Shown in pieces: positions 24,405 through 33,463 of a stretch of DNA of 52,508 bases. A program made the translations under genes and the position numbers. The stretch is from Alphaproteobacteria bacterium. Lineage in GTDB: Bacteria; Pseudomonadota; Alphaproteobacteria; Micropepsales; Micropepsaceae. The notes beneath the pieces were generated by a model. The model made no database searches, was not told the origin of the DNA, and saw nothing but the letters and a program-made list of their open reading frames with translations. The stretch is taken from NCBI GenBank assembly GCA_003158585.1, contig PMKE01000065.1:5146-57653 (forward strand). The letters run 5' to 3'. The stretch's first letter is position 1. Each line of letters begins with the position of its first letter.

Positions 24405-24779
24405 TCAACCCCAATGCTCTTCCAGTGTCTCATCGTTCGTCGTCTTTCCGCCACCGCCATTCAGTTCCGCGCGCAGCCGCTCCCTGATGCGGAAGAACGG
24501 AATGGCGCCGATCAGGTCGTGCAACGCGTCCAGATCGGTCGAGCCCGTCTCCAGCCGCAGGGACAGCTGGTCGATAAGCCGTGCGTGCGCCTCGATATTC
24601 TGCGAATAGAGATCGAATCGCTGGAGCAGACCGATGGCATCCTTAGCGCCGGCGATCCCCGGATCGTCCGCCAGCATCTCACCGAAGCGAGCGGTTTCGA
24701 TCGCAAGATCGCGCAATTCGCCGGCGACACCCTTCAAGAGGCGCAGCGCAGCCGAACCCTCCAGCTTCGTGTCAGTCAT
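24405..24779 (-). CDS. Small helical che-operon protein, CheU position, CheZ-like motif
   Basis: A 124 aa protein that looks all-helical (SAALRLLKGVAGELRDLAIE, then LDALHDLIGA). By gene order it matches the gene I recall as cheU of Caulobacter, whose function I do not know. Residues 56-60 read DLYSQ within LLQRFDLYSQNIEAHARLI; CheZ phosphatases have DLTGQ (Asp143/Gln147) in a similar helix. This makes a CheY-P phosphatase role possible, but five residues can agree by chance. I chose the ATG at 24779 because it overlaps the cheD stop (8-base overlap); the open frame upstream of it is a shadow of cheD. The receiver gene follows 21 bases later. Confidence 0.72.
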   Translation of the reverse strand: MTDTKLEGSAALRLLKGVAGELRDLAIETARFGEMLADDPGIAGAKDAIGLLQRFDLYSQNIEAHARLIDQLSLRLETGSTDLDALHDLIGAIPFFRIRERLRAELNGGGGKTTNDETLEEHWG

Positions 24780-25377
24780 CGAAGAACTCCACATCCGCCG
24801 TTTCGGGTCTTCTGGCCTGCGTTTGCAGGGCACTGAGTTCGCGTTCGACAAGCTGCTGACCGGAGTCGACGACCTTAACCTGCCGCGCCCTTCCGGTTAC
24901 AGGGCTGTATTGGATCCGCCGTGCCATTTTTCCGCCGACATCTCCACCGACGACGGCGATGCTTTCGTCCTTCAGAAACTGCCGTGCGAATGAGGCGTTG
25001 CGCGATCCTACATCCGAAAGTGCCGCGACCACGTTGGCCCCGCCGAACAACTTGGCTTCAAGGCAGCGGCGGTCGCCGCCGCGTTTGAGGATGTCGTTGA
25101 TCAGAAGTTCCATCGCGTTGACGCCGTAGCATTGCGCTTCGCGATCCCGGCCGTCGCCGTTGGGCAGCAGGAAATGGTTCATTCCACCGATGCCGCCGGC
25201 CGGGTCGCGGATACACGCCGCGATGCACGAACCGAGGATCGTGGTCAGGACCTCGTTCTCCTCGGACGTCACATATGTGTCGCCCAGGGTGAGATGGACA
25301 TGCCAACAACCGTCGCGCGGATTGCGGAATCTTCGCAGCTTCCTTTCCTCGACCGTGGTCTCGATCATCGGCATCAT
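24772..25377 (-). CDS. cheD: Chemoreceptor glutamine deamidase CheD
   Basis: A 201 aa CheD. This family deamidates glutamines in chemoreceptors and in some species interacts with CheC. The catalytic residues are visible: Cys51 in TTILGSCIAACI and His68 in GMNHFLLP; a Thr in the same fold is expected near the ETK/GDT segment. AKLFGGANV and GGDVGGKMARR are further family motifs. The start ATG-ATG at 25377 lies 7 bases after the cheY stop. The C-terminus (about 165-201) extends past the usual domain and is charged. Confidence 0.93.
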   Translation of the reverse strand: MMPMIETTVEERKLRRFRNPRDGCWHVHLTLGDTYVTSEENEVLTTILGSCIAACIRDPAGGIGGMNHFLLPNGDGRDREAQCYGVNAMELLINDILKRGGDRRCLEAKLFGGANVVAALSDVGSRNASFARQFLKDESIAVVGGDVGGKMARRIQYSPVTGRARQVKVVDSGQQLVERELSALQTQARRPETADVEFFDD

Positions 25378-25384
25378 GAGGCCT

Positions 25385-25777
25385 TCATGGTGTCAGCGGG
25401 CCAAAGACCTGCTCGAGCTTCTGCTTGAGCACGGCGACGGTGAACGGCTTTGCGAGATAGTTATTGGCGCCGAATTGCACGGCACGTTTGACAAGTTCGG
25501 CGTCAGCGCGGCCGGTCAACAACACGAATCCCGTCGATTTCAGGACGGGGTCGGCGCGAACCGTACGCAGGAACTCGAGTCCGTCCATACCGGGCATGTT
25601 GAAATCCGAAAGGATGATGTGCGCCGGCGTAACCTTGAGGCACTCGAGCGCCTCCTGGGGGCTTGGATATTCGCGGACGTCAAGTATGCCGATCTGCTGC
25701 AGGCAAGATCGCACCAGCGTTCGCATTGTCAGCTGATCGTCGACGACGACGGCTTTGATCTTAGACACGGATGGCAT
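25385..25777 (-). CDS. cheY: Chemotaxis response regulator CheY (second copy)
   Basis: A 130 aa single-domain receiver. The acidic pair is in VVVDDQ, the phosphoacceptor Asp in [12 protein letters not shown], Thr in VLLTG and Lys in LAKPF, so all conserved residues of an active CheY are present. The start ATG at 25777 overlaps the end of cheB by 17 bases. In the Caulobacter order this is the cheYII position, between cheB and cheD. It is the likely partner of the motor and a possible target of the two atypical proteins at the operon end. Confidence 0.93.
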   Translation of the reverse strand: MPSVSKIKAVVVDDQLTMRTLVRSCLQQIGILDVREYPSPQEALECLKVTPAHIILSDFNMPGMDGLEFLRTVRADPVLKSTGFVLLTGRADAELVKRAVQFGANNYLAKPFTVAVLKQKLEQVFGPLTP

Positions 25778-26813
25778 GGCACACCTTCTGCACACTCGAC
25801 TCGCATAGATCGAGTATCCCTTGTCCGATATGTTCCAGTCGCAGCTGCCTTTCGACGGCTCCAATCTCAAAAGCGACGCGCGGCATGCCGTAGACGATCG
25901 AAGTCTCTTCGTCCTGCCCGATGGTTGCCGCTCCTTGCTGGCGCATCTTCAGCAGGCCTGCTGCGCCATCGCGTCCCATGCCCGTGAGAATGACCCCGAT
26001 GGCATTGCGGCGGACGGCGGATGCCATCGATCCGAAAAGCACGTCGACGGAGGGGCGGTGCCCACCAAAGGGCGGAGCGGAGGTCAAGCGGCATCTCAGC
26101 GTACCAGTACCGACAATTTCCAGGTGAGTGTTCCCGCCAGGCGCGAGATAAACGTTGCCGATGGATAGGATGACGCCGTCCTTTGCTTCGCTCACGGATG
26201 GCTTGCAGAGACGATCCAGGCGCTGGGCGAAGCTTGTCGTGAAATGCGCTGGCATGTGCTGGGTGATGACGGTGGGCGGGCAGTTTTCCGGGAAATTGGA
26301 GAGGACGGTGATCAGCGCTTCCACGCCGCCGGTCGACGAACCGATCGCCACAATCGACTGTCCGGGATCGAAATTGACGCGTGTCGGTATGGGATTTCTT
26401 TCGACGTAAGGCCGTACGCGGGCGCGCGAGGCGGTCTTCACCTTCTCGCATAATTCGCGGCCGCTTTCTCCGAGGTTTGCGGCGACGTTGTCGGTCGGTT
26501 TCGAGAAATAGTCGACCGCTCCGATCTCGAGCGCAGAAAGCGTGACTTCCGCCCCTTTCTGCGTGAGCGTTGATACCATCACGACCGGCATGGGTCTCAG
26601 CCGCATGATCTTTTCGAGGAACTCGAGGCCGTTCATGTTCGGCATTTCAACGTCGAGGGTGATGACGTCTGGGTTCAATTCCTTGATCATACGGCGCGCT
26701 ACGGCGGCGTCTTGTGCGGCGCCGACCACCTCGATCTCTGGATCGCGAGACAGGATCGCGGTCAGCAGGCCGCGGATGGTCGCAGAGTCATCGACGATAA
26801 GGACGCGTCTCAT
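25761..26813 (-). CDS. cheB: Protein-glutamate methylesterase CheB
   Basis: A 350 aa two-domain enzyme that removes methyl groups from, and can deamidate, chemoreceptor glutamyl sites. The receiver domain ([27 protein letters not shown]) is followed by a linker and the esterase domain with its Ser-His-Asp triad: IGSSTGG, TQHMP and GMGRDGA. The ATG at 26813 overlaps the cheR stop (ATGA), so translation is coupled; an upstream in-frame start would add 44 unrelated residues. It opposes CheR in receptor adaptation. Confidence 0.95.
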   Translation of the reverse strand: MRRVLIVDDSATIRGLLTAILSRDPEIEVVGAAQDAAVARRMIKELNPDVITLDVEMPNMNGLEFLEKIMRLRPMPVVMVSTLTQKGAEVTLSALEIGAVDYFSKPTDNVAANLGESGRELCEKVKTASRARVRPYVERNPIPTRVNFDPGQSIVAIGSSTGGVEALITVLSNFPENCPPTVITQHMPAHFTTSFAQRLDRLCKPSVSEAKDGVILSIGNVYLAPGGNTHLEIVGTGTLRCRLTSAPPFGGHRPSVDVLFGSMASAVRRNAIGVILTGMGRDGAAGLLKMRQQGAATIGQDEETSIVYGMPRVAFEIGAVERQLRLEHIGQGILDLCESSVQKVCHAIRV

Positions 26814-27688
26814 GACTTGGCTCCCCGGCGGCGGTAGATTGTCTGTCCCACGAGATCGAAGGGATGGTTTGCAGTCGCGATGCGCTCGGAATGGCCTATG
26901 CAGAGAATGCCGCCTGGGCGGAGCACGTGGGCAAAGCGCCCCCAAATTTCATTCTGGGTCGCTTCGTCGAAATAGATCATCACATTGCGACAGAAGACGA
27001 TGTCGAACCGGCCGGTCATCGGCCAGTCGCGCAATAGGTTCAATTCCTTGAATCGAACCATGGAGCGCAATTCGGGGACGGCTTCAAAATCGGGATCTTC
27101 GCGGCGCGCGAGCGGCCGAAACCAGCGCCGCTTCAGCTCGATCGGTATGTTGCCCAACAGGCGCGACGCATAGACGCCGGCGTTTCCCCGGCGCAGCATT
27201 TCCGGATCGATGTCTGTCGCCAGGATCAGCAAGTCAAGCTCGCTTGCTTCCGGCATGACCTCCAAGGCGGTAAGTGCGATCGAATAAGCCTCTTCGCCCG
27301 ATGAGGTGCCGGCCGACCAGATGCGCAGTTTCGCGCCGTGACGTGCGGCCTCCAGCATCTCCGGAAAGACGCGCTTCTTGAGATATTCGAAGTGATGGGG
27401 TTCGCGGAAGAACCGGGTGACGTTGGTGGTCATCGCCGCGATCATGATCTGGCGTTCGTCCGCGCCGTCGGCGCCCTCGATCAAGGCGCAATATTCGCGG
27501 AAATTGCGTAGCCCGATGGCGCGCAGACGCTTGGCGAGGCGCGAATAAACGAGGTTTGCCTTGGTCTCGGTCAGTACGATGCCCACTTCCGAATGGACGA
27601 GTTCGGCGATCTGCCGGAAATCCGACCAGGTGAACGCGAATTCTCCGTCCGAGACGGCTAATTCCCGCGAGTGCACGCCGTTGCCCAA
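26810..27688 (-). CDS. cheR: Chemoreceptor methyltransferase CheR
   Basis: A 292 aa SAM-dependent methyltransferase that methylates glutamyl residues of MCPs. The N-terminal helical domain ([31 protein letters not shown]) is followed by the catalytic domain: [38 protein letters not shown] and [10 protein letters not shown]. The start is TTG at 27688 with GGAG about 8 bases upstream; a GTG four codons downstream is an alternative. It lies 11 bases after cheW. The MCP of this operon ends in DWTEF, which fits the pentapeptide to which CheR binds. Confidence 0.94.
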   Translation of the reverse strand: MGNGVHSRELAVSDGEFAFTWSDFRQIAELVHSEVGIVLTETKANLVYSRLAKRLRAIGLRNFREYCALIEGADGADERQIMIAAMTTNVTRFFREPHHFEYLKKRVFPEMLEAARHGAKLRIWSAGTSSGEEAYSIALTALEVMPEASELDLLILATDIDPEMLRRGNAGVYASRLLGNIPIELKRRWFRPLARREDPDFEAVPELRSMVRFKELNLLRDWPMTGRFDIVFCRNVMIYFDEATQNEIWGRFAHVLRPGGILCIGHSERIATANHPFDLVGQTIYRRRGAKS

Positions 27689-27699
27689 GGCAATCTCCG

Positions 27700-28182
27700 T
27701 CAGGCTGCTTGTTCAAAGCTCTTGTCGGCGGCGAACGACGAGGTGAGCTTGGTCATGCCGAGCAGCGTCACCATTCGTCCGTCGAGAACGGCGATCCCTT
27801 CGACATACTCATTCTGACTTTCGCGCATGACGTCCGGGACAGATTGAATCTCCGCCGACGTCACCGTCAGGATGTCCGAAACTGCGTCGACCAGAATACC
27901 GATGGTGCGCTCGCCCGCGTTGACCACGATGATGACATGCTTGGCCGTGGCTTCGGTGGTACCGAGCCCGAGGCGCGCCTTCAGATCGATCACCGGCAGA
28001 ACCATTCCCCGGAGATTGATGACGCCGCGGACGTAGTCGGGAACATGGGGGAGCGCCGTCGTGTCGGTCCAGCCGCGGATCTCGCGAATCGTCATGATGT
28101 CGGCGGCGAATTCCTGGCCGGTGGCGAGGAAAGTGATGTACTGGCGACGATCTTGGCCAGTCTCATGTTCGTTGAGGCTCAT
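27700..28182 (-). CDS. cheW: Chemotaxis coupling protein CheW
   Basis: A 160 aa CheW that joins CheA to chemoreceptors. The double SH3-like fold is indicated by QYITFLATGQEFAADIMTIREI, the hallmark VRGVINLRGMVLPVIDLKARLG, and ILVDAVSDILTV. The start ATG at 28182 lies 2 bases past the cheA stop. The C-terminal ~15 residues after TLLGMTKL are a short non-conserved tail. Confidence 0.95.
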   Translation of the reverse strand: MSLNEHETGQDRRQYITFLATGQEFAADIMTIREIRGWTDTTALPHVPDYVRGVINLRGMVLPVIDLKARLGLGTTEATAKHVIIVVNAGERTIGILVDAVSDILTVTSAEIQSVPDVMRESQNEYVEGIAVLDGRMVTLLGMTKLTSSFAADKSFEQAA

Positions 28183-28184
28183 GG

Positions 28185-30266
28185 TTATGCTCCGATAGCC
28201 TGTTGCATCTCACTGGAACGGCTTTTTTCGCGGCAGCGCGCCACGAGACCGTCGATGTCTAGGATTAGGGCCACGCGCCCGTCGCCGAGAATCGTCGCCG
28301 CCGCAATGCCTTCGATGTGACGGAAATTCGATTCGAAACTTTTGATGACGACTTGGCGCTGTCCGATTATGGAGTCGACCGCAAACGCAGTGCGCCCGAC
28401 ACCTTCGCTTTCGACCAGTATAACCACGCCCGCTGCAAGGTCTTCCGCGGCGTCCTCGACGCCAAGCAGATCGCCGACGCTGACCAGCGGCACATATCCG
28501 CCGCGCACGTTGAGAAGTCTGCCGTTCGATCCGAACGGGCGAATGTCCGATTCTTTCGGTCGCAGGCTTTCAATGATGTGTGTCAGCGGCAAGACGAACG
28601 TCTGGTTTCCGACGGCCACGACCATGCCGTCCAGCACAGCGAGCGTCAGGGGCAGGGTCAGACTGAAGCGGCTGCCCTTGCCGGCTACCGAGCCGATCAC
28701 GATGCGGCCGCCCAGGTCGACGATGTTACGGCGCACGACATCCAGACCGACGCCCCGGCCGGAGATGTTCGACACCTGATTGGCAGTCGAGAAGCCCGGC
28801 AGGAAGATCAGATTGTCGGTCTCTTCGTCGGAAAGGCTGGCGGAAGGCGAAATCAGTCCCTTTTCCACCGCCTTTGCGCGCACCCGCGCGCGGTCGATGC
28901 CGCGCCCGTCGTCCGTGACTTCGATCACGATCCGTCCGCCGCGATGCTCGGCCGACAGTGTCACTTTCCCTTCCGCAGGTTTGCCGGCTGACAGACGTTC
29001 TTCCGTCGTCTCCAGCCCGTGGTCTATGGCGTTGCGGATCATGTGGGTCAGAGGTTCGCCCAGACGTTCGATGACCGTCTTGTCGACTTCCGTCGCTTCG
29101 CCATCGAGGGTGAGATGGACTTGCTTGTTGGTCTGCGCCGCCAATTCGCGCACCAGCCTCGGCATCCGCTGGAATACCGACTTCACCGGTTGCGTGCGGA
29201 TAGCCATCACGCTTTCCTGCAGCTCGCGCAGCAGATGTTCGAGTTCGTTGAGACCGGCGCCGATCGTGGACGAACGGGCCTGGCCGCATTCCATGACGCG
29301 CTGTGTGAGCATGGCCTGGGTGATCACCAGCTCGCCAACGAGGTTCACCAATCGATCGACCTTGTCGAGGTCGACACGGATTGTCTGCTTTGTCGCCGCT
29401 TCCGCCGGCGCCTGGGGGGCGCCGGCGGTTTTCTTCTCCGTGGGCGGGCTTTCGGCCGGGGTGGGGTCGGCCGGTTGAATTGCGGGAGAAGGTGTCTGGG
29501 TTACGATTTCCAGAGCGGCGAGCGGCACGTCTTCGCGGATGTCGAGCTCACAATCGTCAGTCACAAACTCGAACACTTCATCGATCTTCGCGCGGTCGTT
29601 ACAGCCGCGCAGCACAATGTCCCATGCCAGATAGGCTTGGTCTGAATCGAGCGCTGCCAGTTCGGGCATTCCGGACAAGTCTGCGCGAACTTCGACCGAG
29701 CCGAGCCTGCCAAGTTCGCGAAGTAGCAGGAATGGCTCGTTGGCCTTGGCGTAAAGGCCGGGGTGAGGCGCAAACCGTATCCGCCATGTGCCTGGAGCGG
29801 GACCGGGCGCGTCGTCGATCTCGACATGGATCGGTGTGAACACCACACCCTCCATTTCGGCGGCCGCGGCGTCATCGCCGTCGGGCGAGATGCCGGAAAG
29901 AGCGTTCAATTCTTCTTTGACGTCGCCGTCCTGCACTTCGCCGGCACCGTTGCGCGCCGCGGTCACGTGGTCGGAGAGTACGTCGCCGGCCCTCAGCAGC
30001 ACTTTCACCACATCGCCGTTTGGTGCGAGCTTTCCCGAGCGAACGTGGTCGAGAACCGTTTCGAAGACGTGTGCGAAGCCGACGAGCACTTCGTACCCGA
30101 AGGCGCCGCCGCCGCCTTTGATCGAATGCACGGCGCGGAACACGGCGTTGATGACCTCGCCGTCGGCCTCGCCGTCTTCCATGGCGATGAGACCTTCCTC
30201 CATGGCCAGAAGAAGCTCGTCGCATTCCTGGAAATAGGTCTGTCTGATGGCTTCCATCGGATCCAT
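28185..30266 (-). CDS. cheA: Chemotaxis histidine kinase CheA
   Basis: A 693 aa CheA that phosphorylates CheY and CheB in response to receptor signals. P1 (Hpt) carries His47 in AVFRAVHSIKGGGGAFGY. A central region with receptor-adaptor-like sequence and a Pro/Ala linker (about 280-320) follows. P3 begins at IRVDLDKVDRLVNLVGELVI; P4 has the N box HMIRNAIDHGLE, the G boxes VTDDGRGID and GRGVGLDVVRRNI; P5 is the CheW-like end. I chose the ATG at 30266 (AGGA 8 bases upstream), giving MDPMEAIRQTYFQEC; the longer frame is not needed. It is expressed with the whole cluster. Confidence 0.95.
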   Translation of the reverse strand: MDPMEAIRQTYFQECDELLLAMEEGLIAMEDGEADGEVINAVFRAVHSIKGGGGAFGYEVLVGFAHVFETVLDHVRSGKLAPNGDVVKVLLRAGDVLSDHVTAARNGAGEVQDGDVKEELNALSGISPDGDDAAAAEMEGVVFTPIHVEIDDAPGPAPGTWRIRFAPHPGLYAKANEPFLLLRELGRLGSVEVRADLSGMPELAALDSDQAYLAWDIVLRGCNDRAKIDEVFEFVTDDCELDIREDVPLAALEIVTQTPSPAIQPADPTPAESPPTEKKTAGAPQAPAEAATKQTIRVDLDKVDRLVNLVGELVITQAMLTQRVMECGQARSSTIGAGLNELEHLLRELQESVMAIRTQPVKSVFQRMPRLVRELAAQTNKQVHLTLDGEATEVDKTVIERLGEPLTHMIRNAIDHGLETTEERLSAGKPAEGKVTLSAEHRGGRIVIEVTDDGRGIDRARVRAKAVEKGLISPSASLSDEETDNLIFLPGFSTANQVSNISGRGVGLDVVRRNIVDLGGRIVIGSVAGKGSRFSLTLPLTLAVLDGMVVAVGNQTFVLPLTHIIESLRPKESDIRPFGSNGRLLNVRGGYVPLVSVGDLLGVEDAAEDLAAGVVILVESEGVGRTAFAVDSIIGQRQVVIKSFESNFRHIEGIAAATILGDGRVALILDIDGLVARCREKSRSSEMQQAIGA

Positions 30267-30276
30267 GAAGATCGTC

Positions 30277-30645
30277 CTAAGGTGAAACGCGCCGGATGGC
30301 GGCCAACAGCTTGTCGGGATTGAACGGCTTGACGATCCAGCCGGTGGCACCGGCGTCGCGCGCGAGCCGCTTTTTCGCCGGTTCGCTTTCCGTGGTGAGC
30401 ACCAGGATCGGCGTCATGCGATTGAGCGAGCGACGACGCACATGCTCGATGAAACCGTAGCCGTCCATGCGAGGCATATTGATGTCGGTGATGATTACGT
30501 CCACCAGGCCGGCGGTTTCGAGTACTTCTACGCCGTGGATGCCGTCATCCGCCTGGATCACCGTGTGACCCGCATCGCTGAGCGCAAGTCTCAGCATATC
30601 CCGCATCGTTCGCGAATCGTCGACGGTGAGAATTGTTTTTGCCAT
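30277..30645 (-). CDS. cheY: Chemotaxis response regulator CheY (first copy)
   Basis: A 122 aa single-domain receiver, complete in its active residues: ILTVDDSRTMR, the phosphoacceptor Asp in IITDINMPRMDG, Thr-Thr in LVLTTE and Lys in IVKPFNP. The ATG at 30645 starts MAKTILTVDDS. It lies 10 bases upstream of cheA and 2 bases after the STAS gene, the cheYI position of Caulobacter-type clusters. WIVKPF and the length are typical of CheY proteins paired directly with CheA. Confidence 0.94.
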   Translation of the reverse strand: MAKTILTVDDSRTMRDMLRLALSDAGHTVIQADDGIHGVEVLETAGLVDVIITDINMPRMDGYGFIEHVRRRSLNRMTPILVLTTESEPAKKRLARDAGATGWIVKPFNPDKLLAAIRRVSP

Positions 30646-30647
30646 TG

Positions 30648-30944
30648 TCACGCCAGCCCCAGTGTATCCTTCAATCCGAGCAACGAGACGGTTTCCAGAA
30701 ACGCCGTTGACGGATTCACGATGGTCATGGAGGGACCGCCCGCCTTGGCGAACGCAGCGGCCCCCGCCACCAGGATTTGCAGGCACGGTGACGAGATACG
30801 CTGGACGGCGGCAGCGTCGATCGTCATGCTGCTCCCGCTCGCCAAACCCTGTTCGAGCTGTGCCTTCAGCGCACCCGCTTGCAGGAGGTCGACGACAGCA
30901 GGCAGAGAACTGCAGCCGTCCGACCCATTGCCGGTCTCGTTCAT
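30648..30944 (-). CDS. STAS domain protein of the che operon
   Basis: A 98 aa protein with the pattern of a STAS (anti-anti-sigma-like) domain: MTIDAAAVQRISSPCLQILVAGAAAF, then GGPSMTIVNPSTAFLETVSLLGL. The Ser-Ser in RISSPCLQ sits where SpoIIAA-type proteins carry the phosphorylated Ser. In Caulobacter a gene in this position is called cheX as I recall; it is not the CheX phosphatase. GGGGGG lies 6 bases before the ATG at 30944. Its job in chemotaxis is unknown; a kinase/phosphatase-switched adaptor role is a guess. Confidence 0.82.
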   Translation of the reverse strand: MNETGNGSDGCSSLPAVVDLLQAGALKAQLEQGLASGSSMTIDAAAVQRISSPCLQILVAGAAAFAKAGGPSMTIVNPSTAFLETVSLLGLKDTLGLA

Positions 30945-30971
30945 TGCGGCGCCCCCCGGTCTTGGCTGGTC

Positions 30972-32876
30972 CTAGAACTCGGTCCAGTCTTCGGCCTCGA
31001 CTTCCGCCCGCTGTGCGACGGCCGCGACGGCGCGCCGCCCCGTACCGTTCGTATGACGAACGGCCTGGTGCGGACGCGGCTTCACCACCGGCTGCGGAAC
31101 CGTCTGGGGACGAGGGGCCGGCGTATTGTACGACGTGGGCCTTGAATCCGCGCCGACGTTAAAGAACCCAACTAGGTTCGACAGAGCCTGCGTTTCGCCG
31201 GCCAGATTTCGGACGGCCGCGGTGCTTTCTTCGACCATGGCCGCGTTCTGCTGTGTGACCTGGTCCATCTGGCCGACGGCAACGTTGACCTGCTCGATGC
31301 CGGTCGATTGCTGCTCGGCCGCCTGTGCCATTTCGGTAACCAGCGAGTTGATCTGCACGACCTGTTCGACGATGCGCTTCAAGGCCTTCCCGGATTCGCC
31401 GACATACTTGACCCCGGCGCCGACATGCTCGCCGGAAGCCTTGATCAGCGTCTTGATTTCCTTCGCCGCTTCGCTCGAGCGCTGCGCCAGAGCGCGAACC
31501 TCGCTCGCCACGACGGCGAAACCCTTGCCCGCATCGCCTGCGCGCGCCGCTTCGACACCCGCATTGAGCGCGAGAAGGTTGGTCTGGAACGCGATCTCGT
31601 CGATCACGCCGATGATGTCGGTGATCTGCTTGGACGATTGTTCGATCTCGCCCATAGCCTTGATCGCGGTCTCGACCACCCGTCCGCCTTCTTCGGCGGC
31701 GGATTTTGCGGCGACCACGCTGGTGCTCGCCTCTTTGGTGTTGGTGGCGGTCTTCTTGACGGTGGCGGTGATCTCTTCCAGAGCGGCGGCGGTTTCTTCC
31801 AGGCTGGCGGCCTGCTGTTCCGTGCGGCGGGAAAGATCATCGGATGCCTGCGAAATTTCGCCGGCGCCGGTGGAGATTCCGCTGGTCGAGGACAGCACGT
31901 TCTTCATCGTGTCCTGGAGGCGCGCCATCGCGGCGTTGAAGTCGTCCTTCAGCTTGACGAACGGGCCGATCAGTTCCGCGGTCACGCGGTGTGTCAGGTC
32001 GCCCTTCGCGAGTGCATCCAAGCCTGCGCCGACGCTCGAAACGATTGTCTGCGTCTGCTCGGCCTTTGAGCGCTCGGCGGCTGCCAACTGGTTCTTGAAG
32101 GCGGTCATCGCCTCGGCCAACTTGCCGATTTCGTCCTTCTGATCGGCGTTAGGAACATGGGCGTCGAGCTTACCGGCGGCCAAATGGCCCATCGCATCGG
32201 TCATCTCGACCAGCGGAGCGGAGACGGAGCGGATCAGCGTGAAGCCGGCACCGAAGCACAGCAGCAAGGCGAAGCCTATTGCTGCAAATATCCAGAACCG
32301 CGCGGATTCGAACGTGACTTCGCCTGCTTTACCGGCGGCATTCGCACCTTCCGTATTATAGGCAATGGCGCCATCGATCTCGTTCTTGAGTTCCGTGAAC
32401 GATTTCATCATCGGCCCCATGTAGTAGGCCACGGCGTCGGCTTGCCCTCTCGACTTGCTGATCGCGAGCTCGATCTCCAACATCGGCAAATAGGCGGCCC
32501 ATTTGCTTTCAATCTGGTTGGCCAGTGTGCGTTCCTGGTCCGAAACAGACAGCGCCCGGTATTTGCGCAGCGCTTCTCCGACGGCGACTTGCAGCAATTC
32601 CAGATTCTGCTTTCCCAGATCCTGAAGCTCGGGTGTGGAGAACTCCAGAACTGCGCCGTTCCACGAGCGGAACCGCGTAGCGGTGTATTGGACTTCGCCG
32701 AGGACGCGTGTGCCCTGAAGCCAATGGCTGCGCATCTCTTCGGCGTTAGTGTTCACCTGGGAGAGCCGTTGGGCGGCAAAGAGTCCAAGTGCTATTGTGG
32801 CGATTAGTACGCAGGCGAAAGCACTTACGACCTTGGTGCTCACCGAAAGATCTTTGAACTTCGTGGCGACGGACAT
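30972..32876 (-). CDS. Methyl-accepting chemotaxis protein
   Basis: A 634 aa chemoreceptor and first gene of the che operon. TM1 lies near residues 14-33 and TM2 near 183-205, enclosing a helical periplasmic sensor domain of the four-helix type. A HAMP domain follows TM2 ([22 protein letters not shown]), then a second linker and the cytoplasmic signalling hairpin with the tip [20 protein letters not shown]. The protein ends in [13 protein letters not shown] fits the xWxxF pentapeptide that tethers CheR and CheB. The ATG at 32876 has GGGGGATT upstream, and a longer TTG start is unlikely. The ligand is unknown. Confidence 0.94.
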   Translation of the reverse strand: MSVATKFKDLSVSTKVVSAFACVLIATIALGLFAAQRLSQVNTNAEEMRSHWLQGTRVLGEVQYTATRFRSWNGAVLEFSTPELQDLGKQNLELLQVAVGEALRKYRALSVSDQERTLANQIESKWAAYLPMLEIELAISKSRGQADAVAYYMGPMMKSFTELKNEIDGAIAYNTEGANAAGKAGEVTFESARFWIFAAIGFALLLCFGAGFTLIRSVSAPLVEMTDAMGHLAAGKLDAHVPNADQKDEIGKLAEAMTAFKNQLAAAERSKAEQTQTIVSSVGAGLDALAKGDLTHRVTAELIGPFVKLKDDFNAAMARLQDTMKNVLSSTSGISTGAGEISQASDDLSRRTEQQAASLEETAAALEEITATVKKTATNTKEASTSVVAAKSAAEEGGRVVETAIKAMGEIEQSSKQITDIIGVIDEIAFQTNLLALNAGVEAARAGDAGKGFAVVASEVRALAQRSSEAAKEIKTLIKASGEHVGAGVKYVGESGKALKRIVEQVVQINSLVTEMAQAAEQQSTGIEQVNVAVGQMDQVTQQNAAMVEESTAAVRNLAGETQALSNLVGFFNVGADSRPTSYNTPAPRPQTVPQPVVKPRPHQAVRHTNGTGRRAVAAVAQRAEVEAEDWTEF

Positions 32877-33088
32877 GGAATCCCCCAAAAGTCTGTAGAC
32901 GCGTGCGCAATGACTGCAGTGCGCTTCTTGCTCCGTTCGCGCTTACAGTCGCACCGTCGCCATAAGGATTGGTGTAAACGAGACGACGCGCGAGCCGGCG
33001 ATCGATCGCGAAGAAAATCCCGATGCTGACCAATGTCAGGTTGCAATCGTCGACGATTATGCGTGAGCGCGAGATCTCGAAAGCGGGT

Positions 33089-33463
33089 TCATTTTCGTTT
33101 TGGGTTTACTCGCCGCCGCATTTTCTTCAGGTTGATATGCCTCCGGTTGAGGAAATTCCAAATGGTCCAAAGGCTGACATGAATGCCGCGCTTTTTCAGC
33201 AGCTTGCGTATTTCTTCAAGCGTCAGATCGGCATTCTTTTCAACAAGCTTGAGCAGCCAGTCGCTATGGTCCGCTAGCAACGCACGGCGATGGCCCCGCG
33301 CCGGGTTCGGTGCGACGCTTTTTTCATTCCGCCAGCGCCGTATCCATTTGACCGCGGTGCTTGAGCTCACGCCGAATACTTCAGCCGCGTGGCGGGCGGA
33401 CACTCCGCTTTCCACCAGCCGAACAAGCCGGATGCGCAAATCTTCGGAATAGGCCCGTGGCAT
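33089..33463 (-). pseudogene. IS630-type transposase, N-terminal remnant
   Basis: A 124 aa frame that matches the helix-turn-helix half of IS630-family transposases: MPRAYSEDLRIRLVRLVESG, EVFGVSSSTAVKWIRRW and LTLEEIRKLLKKRG, LWTIWNFLNRRHINLKK. The DDE catalytic half that should follow is missing; beyond the stop lies the promoter region of the mcp gene. Some IS630 elements encode the enzyme in two overlapping frames, but no second half is present here. I did not find terminal inverted repeats. It is an old, immobile fragment. Confidence 0.75.
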
